Of a stretch of 64,000 bases of DNA, positions 11,223-21,786 are shown piece by piece. The translations under genes were made by a program, and so were the position numbers. A model generated the notes under the pieces. It searched no databases and was not told the origin of the DNA. It saw only the letters and a program-made list of their open reading frames with translations. Origin of the DNA: Zea mays (Eukaryota > Streptophyta > Magnoliopsida > Poales > Poaceae); the NCBI RefSeq assembly GCF_902167145.1, contig NC_050096.1:264452622-264516621 (forward strand), given 5' to 3'. The number at the start of each line of letters is the position of its first letter. The first letter of the stretch is position 1.

Positions 11223-14200
11223 ATGGCTTCGTTCAACATTCAAGCTGGAACTGCTTCGGCTTCGAAGCTGGTACTCCCGATAACAGGCGGTTCATGTTCA
11301 GAGCCAGCCAACAAGAAGCAGAAGAAGGAGGCACAGAGAAGGGTACAGCATGTCGGGGTGCAAGGACCCTTCATCAAGTCAAGATGGTCTCACATTCCTA
11401 TTACCTTCTACCAAGAGGATCTTCAACTCAAGGATTACCCACACAACGATGCTATGGTTATCTCTTGTGTTATCAAAGGATTTCTGGTCCATAATGTTTT
11501 GGTTGATACAGGCAGTGCAGCTGATATCATATTTGCTAAAGCCTTCAGACAGATGCAAGAGCCCGAAGATAAAATTCTTGATGCCACACATCCCCTTTGC
11601 GGCTTCGGAGGAAGGCAGATTGTAGCACTCGGCAAAATCTCAATGTCAGTGGCCTTCGGGTTTATCAACAACACAAGGACTGAACAAGTTATGTTTGATA
11701 TTGTTGACATGGAATACCCTTACAATGCAATCATTGGTCGTGGTACTCTTAATGCCTTCGAAGCAATTCTGCATCCAGCTTATCTTTGCATGAAGATACC
11801 TTCGGACCAAGGGCCCATTGCTATTCATGGAAGTCAAGAAGCTGCCAGAAGGGCCGAAGGAAATTGGACAGACTCAAAAGCAATCCATAATATAGATGGA
11901 ACTGAAGCTTGTGAGCAATACAAGTTCAGAAGGGAAAAAGCTGCTTCGGCTGACCAGCCGAAACCCATGCTCTTATGTGAGGATATAGCAGAGCAGAAGG
12001 TGCTATTGGGATCTCAATTGTCCGAAGAGCAGGAGAAAACCTTTATAAGGTTTTTGTTCAACAATAAAGATGTTTTTGCTTGGTCAGCTAATGATCTTTG
12101 TGGAGTTAACAGGGATGTTATTGAGCACTCGCTCAATGTTGATCCATCATTCAGACCTAGGAAGCAGAGGCTTCGGAAGATGTCTGATGACAAGGCCGAA
12201 GGTGCTCGGAATGAAGTGAAAAGACTCCTTAGTGCCGGAGTTATTAGAGAGGTAAAATACCCAGAATGGTTGGCTAACACTGTTATGGTGAAGAAGGCCA
12301 ATGGTAAATGGAGAATGTGTATCGATTTTACTGACCTCAATAAAGCCTGTCCGAAGGACGAATTTCCATTGCCAAGGATAGATTCCTTAGTTGATGCAGC
12401 AGCTTCATCAGAGCTTATGAGTTTGCTGGATTGCTATTCAGGCTATCACCAAATATGGATGAAGAAGGATGATGAATCGAAAACCAGCTTCATAACCCCT
12501 AGTGGGACATATTGTTACCTTTGGATGCCTGAGGGGCTTAAGAATGCCGGAGGAAGTTTCAGCAGAATGACAGCGAAGGTCCTTCATTCTCAGATAGGCA
12601 GGAATGTGCTAACTTATGTTGATGATATCATTGTAAAAAGCACGAAGCAAGATAACCACATTGCTGATTTGCAGGAGACCTTCGCTAATTTTAGACAGGC
12701 TGGTCTAAAGTTGAATCCAGAAAAATGTGTCTTCGGAGTAAAGAAGGGGAAATTTGTCGGTTGCCTAGTCTCAACAAAGGGAATCGAGGCTAATCCAAGC
12801 AAAATCGAAGCTATACTTCGAATGGAACCACCAAGTACAAAAAAGGGGCTCAAAGATTGACAGGAAGGCTGGCGTCCCTCAACAGATTCATATCTAGATC
12901 AGTAGAGAGAAATTTACCATTCTTTGAAGTGTTGAAGTCAGCCGAAGTCTTTCAATGGGGACCAATCCAGCAGAAGGCCTTCGAAGAACTGAAGCAGTAT
13001 TTGATAGATCTAACAACATTAACTCCACCTACGCCAGGGGCTCCTTTGTTATTATATGTGGCAGCTTCGCACTCAGCGGTAAGTGCAGCACTTGTTCAGG
13101 AGAAGCTTGAAGGCCAAGTTAAGAGGCAGGCCCCAATATATTTTGTATCCGAGGTTCTTAGTTTATCAAAGAAAAATTATACAGAATTGGAGAAGGTACT
13201 GTATGCTGTCTTGATGGCCTCCAGGAAGCTTCGGCACTATTTTCAAGCTTACAACATAATTGTTCCTTCTTCACAACCTCTGAAGGATATTATGAGAAAC
13301 CGAGAAGCTACTGGAAGGATTGGAAAATGGGCTGCAGAGCTCAATGAATTTTGTATTGATTATGTTCATAGATCTTCAATTCAGTCCCAGGCGTTAGCAG
13401 ACTTCATTGCTGACTGGACGCCACGGGCTCAGGAGGAAGAAACAAATAAAGATGCCGAAGCATGGACAGTGTTTTGCGATGGGTCTTGGGGAACCTTCGG
13501 AGCAGGAGCGGCTGCTGTGTTGGTTTCACCTTCCAAAGTTAAAACTTGTTATGCGGCAAGACTTGATTTTAGTTGCACAAATAACATTGCTAAGTATGAA
13601 GCTCTACTTTTGGGTCTTCGGAAATTAAAGGCAATGGGAATCAGAAGGGCCATTCTTAAAACTGATTCTCAAGTTATCTCTGGTCATATTGACAAGAGCT
13701 ACAAAGCAAGAGACCCGAAGCTTGAAAAGTATCTAGATACAGTCCGAAGGATCGAGGCTTCCTTCGAAGGTTTCTCTGTCAAAAACATTCCTCGTGGAGA
13801 AAATGAATACGTTGATTTATTGGCTAAGTCAGCAGCCCAGGGGTTGCCTATGCCTTCGGAAGTATTTTTTGAAACAATAAAAGCACCTTCGGTCGAGCTT
13901 CTTGAAAGAGCAATCCTTAACATATCCCCTGTTTATAGTGAAGATTAGAGAACTGAGATCATCTCTTTTCTTCAGGGCAATTTTCTTTCAGACGACGAAG
14001 CTTATAACAGGAGAATAGAAGCAAGAGCTCGACCATATGTCATAATAGAAGGGAAGTTATACAAGCGTGGGGTCTGTTCCTCATTGCTCAAGTGTTTATC
14101 CAGATCCGAAGGTATAGAATTAATGAAGGACATACATGCAGGTCTGTGTGGATCTCACATTGGATCTAGGCCCTTGCTTGGGAAGGTTTTTCGCCAAGGA

Positions 14201-15163
14201 TTTTATTGGCCAAAGGCAGCTTCGGATGCAGCAGATTTAGTACAAAAGTGCGAAGGTTGTCATAAATGTGCAAGAGATCAAAAACAACCTTCGTCTTTAA
14301 CTCAATTAATACAACCCACTTGGTCGTTGCAAAGGTGGGGTCTTGATTTGCTAGGTCCATTACCACCAGCACAAGGAAACTTAAGATATGTGGTGGTGGC
14401 AGTGGAATATTTTTCCAAATGGATTGAGGCAAAGCCCTTAGCCACAATAACTTCATTTACTATTCAAAGTGCCGAAGGCTATTACTGTGGAGTGCCGAAG
14501 GCTATTACTGTGGACAATGGGACACAGTTTGATTCTGAAGCCTTCAGAGAATTTTGTGATCAAATCGGCACGAAGATCCATTTTGCATCAGTCTGACACC
14601 CAGAGTCAAATGGACTTGTCGAAAGAGCAAATGGGATCATAATGACAGGAATAATGAAGTCAATCTTCAATCAGCCCAGGGGAAAGTGGCCAGACGAGTT
14701 AATCAAAGTGGTGTGGAGTCACAACACAACCATGTCAAGATCAACAGGCTTTACACCTTTCAAACTATTGTTCGGTGACGAAGCAATAACCCCAGAAGAG
14801 GCCAAAACAGGATCAATAAGGACAGTAGCTTCGGCAGAAGGCGAAAACGAAGCTGATTGCTCTGTAGAAAAAGATGCTATTGAAGGGATCAGACTTCAAG
14901 CTGTGGAAAACATCAATAAATATCAAGCTGAAACAATAAAATGGCGTGACAGAAAGGTTAAGCTGAAGAACATTGAACTGGGACACTTGGTACTTCGAAG
15001 AGTAGCCAATCCTGAGACAATAGGCAAACTACAGTTGAAGTGGGAAGGCCCCTTTTTAGTAGTATCTTCGTCAAGACCCGGTTCCTACAGATTGAAGGAT
15101 ATGGACGACAACGATATTCCTAGATCGTGGAATGCGGATGAGCTTCGGCGATATTATGTTTAG
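11223..15163 (+). pseudogene. gypsy pol (protease-RT-RNase H-aRNase H-integrase), gag-less and broken
   Basis: From ATG 11223 only about 60 residues of gag-like sequence precede the protease (DTGSAAD near 11508), so nearly all gag is missing. Then come reverse transcriptase (YVDDIIV near 12616), RNase H, a second archaeal-type RNase H (FCDGSWGTFGAGA near 13475; NNIAKYEALLLGL) and integrase (H-H-C-C finger ending CEGCHKCA; Asp in WGLDLLGP and VDNGTQF; Glu in NGLVERANG). Breaks: a one-base frameshift in the A/G run at about 12838-12848, TAG at 13946-13948 and TGA at 14594-14596. A 23-bp tandem duplication (14468-14513) replaces part of the integrase core. The TGA fits a CGA-to-TGA change. Not functional. 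Confidence 0.92.
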
Positions 15164-15353
15164 TTTGATGTAATTTTTTATATTCTTTTTTGTGGCACCC
15201 TTTTCCTTTCCAAAGGGGGAGAAAGGTTTTTAATGGGGCCACAACATGTAATTTTTCTTTATTTCAATTCTATGAGAATGATATCCCCCAGAAATGTAAA
15301 TGTAAACGCAAAGGTAAAAAGAAAAGGAAGCAGGGAGAAGCTCAAAAGTCGTT

Positions 15354-15600
15354 CCTAAGGGAATGCAGAGCCTACAGCGAAAAATAAACGCTGATTCCGC
15401 TGAAAGTAAAAGGCGAAGAAGCTCCTAAGGGAGGCTTACAGCGAAAATATAAACGCTGATTCCGCTGAAAGTAAAAGGCGAAGAAGCTCCTAAGGGAGGC
15501 TTACAGCGAAAAATAAATGCTGATTCCGCTGAAAGTAAAAGGCGAAGAAGCTCCCAAGTGAGGCTTACAGCGAAAAGTCAACGCTGATACACCAAAAAGT
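15354..15600. repeat. ~65-bp tandem repeat downstream of gypsy pol
   Basis: Four units of 64-70 bp (starts near 15354, 15424, 15489 and 15553) carry the core cttacagcgaaaa...acgctgattccgctgaaagt. It lies between the pol stop and the antisense gene. Such repeats are common in this spacer of Tat elements. No coding role is seen. Confidence 0.85.
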
Positions 15601-16089
15601 AAACGGTGAAGCCGAAAAGTAAACGGCAAAAAGATTTATATCATTCTTGAGGGGATGAAGGGCTATGCTTATGGTTTTTGAACATGTGTCCCAATATTCA
15701 TTTGCACAGTACATTTCATCATGTCATTTGCATTCATAAACATTTATTTAGACATATATAGAATCTTCATCATACTACACAAAAGAAGACAGGTGCTTCA
15801 GAAATGAGGAAAAGCTTCGAAGGAAAAATATTTTATGCTTCGTTGTGTACGAAAAGAAGGGAAGGTGTATTTCGCCTTCGGCTCAAAAGAGAAGTTTTGT
15901 CCACAGCAAAAGCAGACTGTATGCGGATAAGGGAGACAGAATATATTACAAGGTATGTACAAATTTACATAAGTTGTTTCATAGCCATATTACAAGAGTT
16001 TTTCCAGAATTTTTGCAGGAAAGCATATTGTAAACAACTTTAAGCTTCAGCTTAGGCTTCGTCTTCAGCTTCGTTAAACTTCAGCTTCA

Positions 16090-19000
16090 TCATTCTTCAG
16101 CTTCGTCATCCTGTGTATACCAAACAGCAGAGTAAGAAAGGTGCAAATTTCAAAGGAGAAGGTAAAAGTAACAAACATAAGTTTTTTACCGGCTTAAGAT
16201 GGCTTCGAGCTTCGTCGCCTGCCATTTTTCGCCCGCCACTTACCCAGATCTGGGTCATGAATCTATTTCCAATACTTCGGGCTAGGCTTGGGATATCTAT
16301 CAAATCTAAAGCTGACAAGCTGAAGTTTGGTCTGTTCACAATGTTTCCATGCGTGCAGCCAGCCTTCAAAAAAGCAGTAGCTGTGCCCCGCGAAGCTACC
16401 AGGGCGCAGAAGTCGGCGTGCCCACCAATAACTTCGTCAAGGGCATCAACTTCGCCTTCAATATATTCTAATGTTCTCGGCAAATTTTCAGCTGAAGGGG
16501 TAAATTTCGCAGAGCTAGCTCCAACAGAGTGAAATACATCCTTCAGCCGCTGCACGCATCGGCTGCCGAAGCTTAAGCATTTCTCCTAAAGTTCCTTAAA
16601 GGATTTCTGCAAATTTGAGTATTTATCCACTTCAGTCTTCAGGCTTACTTCAAGATATTTCTTTTCTTGCTCGAATTTTTCTGACTGTCGGAGCAATTCA
16701 TCCTTTAATTTGTTATTCTCACTTTGGACTTCAGCCAAAGAACCCTCAATGGTCTGAATAACAAAATCTTTCTTTTCTAATGCACCTTCGTGCTCTTTGA
16801 CCATGATTTCAAGGTCTTGGATTGTGAAGTCTTTCTTTTTCAGATTAGCTTCGTAATTTTCAACTTTCTCATCCAAATCTTGAATCACGGCTTTGTTTTT
16901 CTCTTCTTCCAGATCTTGTTGCATTTTTAGGACCTTGCTTAATAATATGCTCTGTCGAAACGATCTTCGTTAAAACACGACCTAAAAGATAATAATAATA
17001 GTAATAAAATAACAAAAATATTTGTTACCTTGAAGTTAGCATAAAGCAAGCTTCCGGCGATATGGTGTCATTGATAACGACACAGGTCTGCTTCTAGCTT
17101 CGGCAAGCCAATGTTTTTGCAGAGAGTTCTAACAATTTTGGCTTCGCTGCGGTTCCGAAGGCACCTCAGTTTTCCTTCGTTAACACTGCCGAACAGTGTA
17201 GCCCCTGGCTTATATCCGCAGGCTATAGCACATTTTTTAAGTTCTGCTTTTTCAGCGTCTGTCAGTCCTTGCCCAAGTAAATCTTGAAATTCAAAATCTT
17301 CTTCCGCCAAAATGTCCTTAGCTTGTTCTTTCCCCTTTTCAGTAGCTGTGCTTGCCGTAGCCACAACAGATTCCTCCTCAGTCATTTTTAGGAGTATGTT
17401 ATCAATAACTTCAAGTGTCTCTTCTAGGTTTGAATCTTTCGTGGCCCCGATTTCAGCCTCAGCAGCTTCGGCTGCGCCGGTATCAGCTTCGAAAATTTCC
17501 GCTCTGGTGGCTTCGGCTACGGCGCCTTTAGCTTCGGCAGTTTCGGCAGTTTGATCAATGGCAATTTTTGATGCTGGTGTTGGAGACGGTGTCCCATGAA
17601 TTACATCTGCTATTTGAATAATCCTTCGTTTTTTCGGCAGTGTAGGACCTTCGTCTGCCGAAGCTGCCTGGCCCTTCTGAAAAAACTTTGTCAGTTCCAG
17701 CGCTAGCGGACTTAGCCTGATAGGCAAGGGTTCAGTCATTACCTTCATAATCTCTTCTACTTCAACAGCAGAAGGAGTAGCAGGAGTATCTTCTTCTTGA
17801 ACCAGCGTTTCCGGCTCTGGAGATGCACTTTTTCTCTTTCTTGTAGTGGCTACCTTTGGCTCAAGGTTTAACTCTTCAGGGTTAAGTTTTTCAGAATCTT
17901 TCTTTTTCTTTTTGGCTACCTTGCCGACTTCTTCGTCAGTAGCGCTAGCAATTCTTTTTCGCTTCGGGCCTCCAGCATCTCCGCCCAGTCGACCATAATC
18001 AGCATATTCAAATCCTATAGCATCAAGCACCCTGTTCAGCCTTCGCTTCGGCCGAGTGTCGAAGGCTGCTGTCATCAGTTGGTCTTCTTTTTTGGAGTAA
18101 TTTCCAAGAATTTCATTACTCATTATTTCAATTGTATCGAGCCATTCTTGGCAGGGTGTTTTAAATTTTTTTTAAACTTATAATAATAGGACAGTCGGAC
18201 GAGTTCCCCCTCTTTCTTTTCCCCTTTAAGCTTCGACATAGTCCACTCTTTCATAGTTGGAAATACCCTGAAGGCCAGAAATTCTTGCACTAAATCTCTA
18301 GTGTCAATATGTTCTGCAATAATTTTGAACTCACCCAATGCAGCCCAAGTTGGACCTTCTACTGCCATTTTGCATCGGGGTCTTGTTTCTCCGAAGATCA
18401 GTTCAAGAGGGCTCTGAACCAGCTTCTCTTTGTCTTCGTCAACCTTGACATAAAACCATTCTGACTTCCAGCCTGCCGGCCATTTGCTTCGGTAGCTGAT
18501 CACAGGAAACTTTGTGGTTTTCCGATAAGCAAAATTATAGCAACCAAAATTTTCATGCAATCCATCTTTTCTGGCCTTGGTCTAGTAATGCAGCTCATGA
18601 ACTCGATAGAAGCTGTCGGCAAACGGCTCCACCGCCTGGCTTCGGAGAGCCCAGATATAAACGCTAAGCCTGACAATGGCGTTGGGAGTCAGCTGATGAA
18701 AATAGATCCTAAACCTTTGCAGAACATCAGAAATCATTCTATTCAAAGGAAATCTCAACCCAGCTTTCAGAAAACTCTTGAAAATAACTATTTCATCCTT
18801 TTCTGGCTTCGGGGTAGTTTCCTCCACCCCGAAGCGAAGCAGCTTCTTCTCATTTTCACTGAAATAGCCCGACTTCACCATTTTGGCGAAATCAGCCTTG
18901 GAGACAGTCGACTTTCCGAAGTCCAAATGGCTGGGCTTGCTCGGTACGGCGATATGATAATCATCATCGGAATCAGCTTCCTCAATATCTCCTTCTTCCG

Positions 19001-19175
19001 CTTCGGCAGCAACTTGTTCTGTATCGGCAACAGTCTCTTCTGTCTCAGCAGTGGGGATTCCTTCTGAGGTCACCAATCCGGATCATTGCATTGCTTCGGA
19101 GATAGGAACAGTCTCCGCTCCTTCGGCTTCGCCTCCTTCACGCTCAACTCTAGCGGTAGAGCGCACTCTGGCCAT
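16090..19175 (-). pseudogene. antisense ORF (aORF) of the Tat gypsy element, three exons, broken
   Basis: Read on the minus strand from ATG 19175-19173 to TGA 16092-16090. Exon 1 (19175-17029) has an acidic N-terminus, then a conserved region (MISDVLQRFRIYFHQLTPNA, FPVISYRSKWPAGW) resembling the Pfam family 'putative gypsy type transposon' (PF04195), then a charged low-complexity part. Exon 2 (16951-16190) is a coiled coil (about 16924-16590) and a C-terminal domain (CMQRLKD-like, EVDALDEVIGGHADF). Exon 3 is seven codons. Introns 17028-16952 (77 nt) and 16189-16111 (79 nt) have GT-AG ends. Breaks: TGA 19085-19083, TAG 18584-18582, a frameshift in the A-run near 18150-18175, TGA 17070-17068 and a stop at 16588-16586. 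The protein's function is unknown in general. Confidence 0.8.
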
Positions 19176-19636
19176 TTAATTCTGAATTTCTTGAAAGATT
19201 TCTTGGGAACTAAATAACTTCTTCTCCCGAAGCTTTTCTTCTGACGAAGTAGGCTCTAAACTGGAGCTTCGTCTGATTGCGAGGGTCAAGCTTCGACTAT
19301 GGTTAAAAAATTTAGCAGCAAAACAGTACAATAGCAATGAATGTTGTGGTAACTTCACATCTACTCGTCTGTTTATATAGTACTGCAGGTAAGAAGGTGA
19401 ATCGTCAGGATCTTTACACCAGGCAAACAGCTGCTCACACCCGCTGCGCGGTGGGCCGCAGAGACCAAATAGCAAACCTGCAGGGTGGGACCGCTACGCG
19501 CTCGGAAATTGTATCGTTTCTCGACAACGAGCTCAGGGAAGGTGTTTTTCGGACCTTCGGCTTCCTGAAGCCTTAGAGACTTTTTTCACGGATCAAGCTC
19601 GTTACGAAAAACGATCTAGCACCGCGAAGGGGCTAC

Positions 19637-20256
19637 TGTTGGGACCATGCTTCGTCGCCGAAGGTCCTGTAGAAAGAAACAGCTTCGGCTGAAGCTGCTC
19701 ATACGTGACGCCGAAGGCACCATTCATGAAGCTTCGGTATTGCAACATATCCGAAGATGAAGGGGCGAACCGACTTAAAGATAGAATGACTTTTTAGCCC
19801 ATAAAGGTCTGAGTCAATGTTGTAAACTTTTATGAGGGGCATGATTGTAATTCCTCACAGGTTGTGTCCTGTGCCTATAAATAGTGAACAGTATTCCTTT
19901 ACTGTTCACACATCCCTGTAATTTCAATCGCATCACTCGGAAATTATTCTTTGCCAAGGCAGAGGTATAAATGTATTTAATATTTGGATACATCAAGTTT
20001 ACATAATATAAAAATAATGTCGTTTACTTATAATTTACTTGTCTTTAATGTTTCATGTTTCGCATTGTTTTATATAATCTTTGAGAGTTCAATTACGAAG
20101 ACTCAACCTTCGTAATTGCATCGTTTCTAACCTTCGCCCGCCGAAGTTCATTAAATCCTTGAGGAAATAATGCTTCGGCGGGCGAAGGGCTTTAATATTT
20201 AACATTTTATGTTGCCTTGTTCTTAATTCTTAGCATTTGAGAACAAGTCCCCAACA
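19637..20256 (+). repeat. 3' LTR of the gypsy element (620 bp)
   Basis: Same ends and length as the 5' LTR, with five substitutions between them. Both hairpins are preserved (20090-20118 and 20131-20188). It is followed by the target duplication gttta. Confidence 0.95.
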
Positions 20257-21786
20257 GTTTAGTCAAAGGAAAAAGCATTTGAAACAGGGGGAGAAAATTT
20301 CAAATCTTGAAAATGCTTCTCAAAATCTTATTCATTTACCCTTGACTATTTGCAAAAGGACTTTGAAAAGTATTTACAAAAGAATTTGCAAAAACAAAAC
20401 ATGTGGTGCAAGCGTGGTCCAAAATGTTAAAAATAAAGAAATCAATCCATGTGCATCTTATGGGAATTTATTGGTTCAATTCTAAGTAACCTTTGCACTT
20501 ACATTATGCAAATTAGTTCAATTATGTACTTCTATATTTGCTTTGGTTTGTGTTGGCATCAATCACCAAAAAGGGGGAGATTGAAAGGGAAATAGGCTTA
20601 CACCTTTTCCTAATTGATTTTGGTGGTTGAATTGCCCAACACAAATAATTGGACTAACTAGTTTACTCTAGATTATGAGTTCTACAGGTGCCAAAGGTTC
20701 ACAACAAACCAATAAAAAGACCGAAAAAGGATTCAAATATAGAGAGCAAAAGTCAGCCGAAGTGTGCCCTAGTCTGGCGCACCGGACTGTCCGGTGTGCC
20801 ACCGGACAGTGTCCGGTGCACCAGAGACTCCAACTCCGAACTGCTCACCTTCAGGAATTCTAGAGGCCGCTCCGCTATAATTCACCGGACTGTCCGGGTG
20901 TAGCACCGGACAGTGTCCGGTGGCGCACCGGACTGTCCGGTGTGCCAGCGGAGCAACGGCTACTTCGCGCCAACGGTCGTCTGTAGAAGGCATTAAATGC
21001 GCTATAGTGCGCGCGAGAGTTAGAGCAGAGCCAGATGGCGCACCGGACACTGAACAGTGCATGTCCGGTGTACCACCGGACTGTCCGGTGGCCTAGAAGA
21101 CAGAAGCTCCAACGGTCGGAATCCAACGGTTTGGTGACGTGGCAGGCACATCGGACTGTCCGGTGCGCCATGCGACAGCAGCCTTCACCAAACGGCTAGT
21201 TTGGTGGTTGGGGCTATAAATACCCCCAACCACCCACCATTCATTGCATCCAAGTTTTCTGACTTCCCACACCTTACAAGAGCTATAACATTCAATACAA
21301 GACACACCAATGAGATCAAATCCTCTCCCAAGTCCATAGATCATTCCAAATCAAATAGTGACTAGTGAGAGAGTGACTTGTGTTCATTTGAGCTCTTGCA
21401 CTTGGATTGCTTCTTTTTCTCATTCTTTCTTGTGATCAACTCAATTGTAACCGAGACAAGAGACACCAATTGTGTGGTGGTCCTTGCGGGGACTTTGTGT
21501 CCCGTTTGATTGAGAAGAGAAGCTCACTCGGTCTAAGTGACCGTTTGAGAGAGGGAAAGGGTTGAAAGAGACCCGGTCTTTATGACCACCTCAACGGGGA
21601 GTAGGTTTGCAAGAACCGAACCTCGGTAAAACAAATCCTTGTGTCTCATTCTTTATTTTCTTGCGATTTGTTTTTCGCCCTCTCTCTCGGACTCGTTCAT
21701 ATTTCTAACGCTAAGCCGGCTTGTAGTTGTGCTTAAGTTTATAAATTTCAGATTCGCCCTATTCACCCCCCTCTAGGCGACTTTCA
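20257..21786 (+). mobile_element. copia Y 3' remainder and 3' LTR
   Basis: The Y internal region resumes after the gypsy element and reaches the polypurine tract (aaaaagggggaga, 20570-20580). The LTR runs 20582-21786 (1,205 bp; TGAAAGGGAAATAGG...GGCGACTTTCA) with its own U3 palindromes and TATA (ggctataaatacc near 21213). It differs much more from the X LTR than X does from the duplicated LTR, so it is Y's own 3' LTR. Right of it is W coding sequence, starting gatagcggg. Confidence 0.9.

Larger units (their letters stand above)
10559..20256 (+). mobile_element. complete Tat-lineage Ty3/gypsy element, defective (9,698 bp)
   Basis: Two 620-bp LTRs (10559-11178 and 19637-20256) start TGTTGGGACC and end GTCCCCAACA, with a 5-bp target duplication gttta. 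Inside are a primer binding site, a pol region without gag, a tandem repeat block and an antisense gene before a purine-rich stretch (gcgaaggggctac). A second RNase H domain and the antisense ORF place it in the Tat branch, near the maize Cinful/Zeon/Grande group; the exact family is not certain. The LTRs differ at 5 of 620 positions. With the usual grass rate of 1.3e-8 per site per year this gives about 0.3 million years, so it is the youngest datable insertion here. Confidence 0.92.
7833..20426. repeat. second copy of the tandem duplication, interrupted twice
   Basis: Removing the hAT-type element (8513-9045 plus 8 bp) and the gypsy element (10559-20256 plus 5 bp) leaves about 2.35 kb collinear with 5499-7832. 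Copy 1 therefore supplies the empty site for both insertions: near 6179-6187 for the hAT-type element and gttta at 7689-7693 for the gypsy element. Confidence 0.78.

Noticed and set aside
16106..16189. Continuation of the antisense exon 2 frame into a hydrophobic tail
   Set aside because: The tail starts exactly at a GTAAAA donor and a good acceptor follows at 16111, so it is best explained as intron read-through.
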